A stretch of 31,615 nucleotides of DNA from an uncultured Bacteroidales bacterium (lineage in GTDB: Bacteria; Bacteroidota; Bacteroidia; Bacteroidales; F082). This document shows positions 30,732 through 31,615 of this stretch, piece after piece. Positions within the stretch are counted from its first letter, which is position 1. Every line of letters begins with the position of its first letter. Position numbers and translations under genes: made by a program. The notes under the pieces are model-generated. The model searched no databases. It saw only the letters and a program-made list of their open reading frames with translations, and was not told the DNA's origin. The stretch lies in contig CALFIT010000132.1 in assembly GCA_937877465.1 (NCBI GenBank), forward strand, positions 1 to 31,615, read 5' to 3'.

Positions 30732-31343
30732 TCAACGCTTTATCACTATTCCTTTTTCCGTCCGCTCCAGCAAGCCTTCGTCCTGCAATTCGGCGATGAC
30801 GCGGCTGAGCGAGGGACGCGCCACGCCAAGCATCTCGGCGGCCTCGGCCACATTGGTGATGGCACCGCGCTGTCGGACATAGTCCAACACGCGGTCGCGG
30901 AGGCTCTTCACGGCGAAGCTCCGCACCTTGTTGCTGAGGAAATGGCTGCGGTCGGAAAGGACTTCGAGGAACTTCCTCAGCACCTCGGGATGCGCCGTCA
31001 TGAAGCGGAAAAACGCCTCGCGGTCGATGAGCCACACCACGCCGTCGGTCGCCATCGTAACCTCGACGGGAATAGTGTTGTCGGTGGCAAACAGGAATGC
31101 AGGTGCCAGAATCTTAGGTGCTTGCATTCTTTCTATCACCACCTCCTTGCCGCTTTGCGCGCCCATCCGCGCCTCGATGCCGCCCTCCGTGAGCAGCATC
31201 AGCCATTGGCAGGTGTCGCCCACGCGCACCACCATGTCGCCCGCTTTGTATGCCTTGCGGCGGTAAGACGACTTCAAAAGTTCCTCCAGCATCGTCTCGG
31301 TGCAGGAGGAAAACATCTCGAATCGTTGCAGTTCCTCTATCAT
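30732..31343 (-). CDS. Crp/Fnr-family transcriptional regulator
   Basis: A 203-residue regulator with an N-terminal cyclic-nucleotide-binding-like sensor (YKAGDMVVRVGDTCQWLMLL, VIERMQAPKILAP) and a C-terminal winged helix-turn-helix (VAEAAEMLGVARPSLSRVIAELQDEGLL). It has only two cysteines, so it does not carry the [4Fe-4S] cluster of true Fnr; haem, NO or a small ligand are possible signals. Similar Bacteroidota regulators control nitrosative stress genes (HcpR-like). The start at 31343 is chosen because an upstream in-frame ATG at 31364 lies in the -7 box TACCTTTG. The palindrome at 29711 upstream of the convergent DUF2249-ferredoxin unit is its most likely local target. Confidence 0.9.
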   Translation of the reverse strand: MIEELQRFEMFSSCTETMLEELLKSSYRRKAYKAGDMVVRVGDTCQWLMLLTEGGIEARMGAQSGKEVVIERMQAPKILAPAFLFATDNTIPVEVTMATDGVVWLIDREAFFRFMTAHPEVLRKFLEVLSDRSHFLSNKVRSFAVKSLRDRVLDYVRQRGAITNVAEAAEMLGVARPSLSRVIAELQDEGLLERTEKGIVIKR

Positions 31344-31361
31344 AATTCTTGGTTTTCGCAG

Positions 31362-31369
31362 CAAAGGTA
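31362..31369 (-). promoter_or_regulatory. -7 box of the Crp/Fnr gene
   Basis: TACCTTTG on the minus strand (31369-31362); the ATG at 31343 follows after a leader of about 12 nt. Confidence 0.55.
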
Positions 31370-31435
31370 GGAAGAAATCCGTTACGAACCCTCACGGTTT
31401 TTCATGTTCGGGATTTAATAAATCGAACCTTTTAG

Positions 31436-31477
31436 AGAAAAATCCGCAATTCGTGTCTCCGTCTTGCGGATTTTTCT
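31436..31477. terminator. Orphan 14-bp hairpin between divergent genes
   Basis: AGAAAAATCCGCAA and TTGCGGATTTTTCT are perfect complements around a 14-base loop, with T-rich ends on both strands as in a bidirectional terminator. No recognisable gene ends here: the Crp/Fnr gene starts to the left and a lipoprotein gene to the right. Confidence 0.6.
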
Positions 31478-31498
31478 GTTCGAAAGCAGAATTTTCCC

Positions 31499-31506
31499 TA
31501 TCTTTG
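31499..31506 (+). promoter_or_regulatory. -7 box of the lipoprotein gene
   Basis: TATCTTTG fits TAnnTTTG; the ATG is 24 bp further on. Confidence 0.55.
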
Positions 31507-31530
31507 CAATCCCAAACAAAAACTGCATCG

Positions 31531-31615
31531 ATGCGCCTTTTAGCCGCCATATTGTTCGTTTTCCTTGCCAGCTTGAACGGTTGCGTTAGCCATTCCGTTT
31601 CAGCGGAAAATGAAT
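31531..31615 (+). CDS. Start of a lipoprotein gene (cut by window end)
   Basis: Twenty-eight codons are present. They begin MRLLAAILFVFLASLNGC, a short basic end, a hydrophobic stretch and a lipobox-like LNGC, so the product is probably an exported lipoprotein. Too little is present to name a family. Confidence 0.6.
   Translation, partial: MRLLAAILFVFLASLNGCVSHSVSAENE

Overview
The window looks like chromosomal DNA of an anaerobic, fermentative member of the Bacteroidales (Bacteroidota). Most genes are preceded by the Bacteroidota-type -7 box TAnnTTTG, often with a TTG/TTTG element about 20 bp upstream and a very short leader. The protein families also fit: a DPP IV peptidase, secreted C1 and S8 peptidases, an AlbA/Schlafen regulator with QKTT repeats, and an Eco57I-like methylase. 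No species can be named from the sequence alone.

Layout. 1-1041: 3' part of an FprA-type flavodiiron protein. 1166-5712 (minus): four-gene operon for an NAD(P)-linked, probably electron-bifurcating [FeFe] hydrogenase (HndB-like, HydB, HydA, HydC). 5993-8648: a small acidic protein and a secreted subtilase with a beta-rich C-terminus. 8772-18176 (plus): rex, adhE, a second iron alcohol dehydrogenase, a small [2Fe-2S] protein, a PAS-containing HydS-type sensory hydrogenase, a SpoIIE/PP2C phosphatase and a group B-like [FeFe] hydrogenase. 18292-19518: an IS with a Zn-ribbon transposase. 19503-21531 (minus): a DNA methylase pair whose second gene is cut by the IS. 21583-21723: a structured, attenuator-like leader. 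21806-23026: an AlbA/Schlafen regulator. 23147-26637: a histidine phosphatase and DPP IV. 26738-26921: two tRNA-Val genes. 27004-28179: a C1 peptidase. 28323-29642: an aminotransferase. 29786-31343: a DUF2249/AhpD-like protein, a mono-cluster ferredoxin and a divergent Crp/Fnr regulator. 31531-31615: the start of a lipoprotein gene.

How it may work together. Fermentation yields NADH and reduced ferredoxin. The HydABC-type enzyme would turn both into H2, and AdhE plus Adh would send NADH to ethanol. Rex would read NADH/NAD+. The HydS-phosphatase pair, placed directly behind the ethanol genes, could read H2 or redox state and act through protein dephosphorylation. So the 8.7-18.2 kb block looks like a combined fermentation, H2-sensing and second-hydrogenase locus. 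This is the most interesting part of the window. The regulatory link is inferred from gene order and domains, not shown. Other points of interest are the leader at 21.6 kb with mutually exclusive pairings, the mosaic and IS-truncated methylase, and a 14-bp palindrome next to a Crp/Fnr gene.
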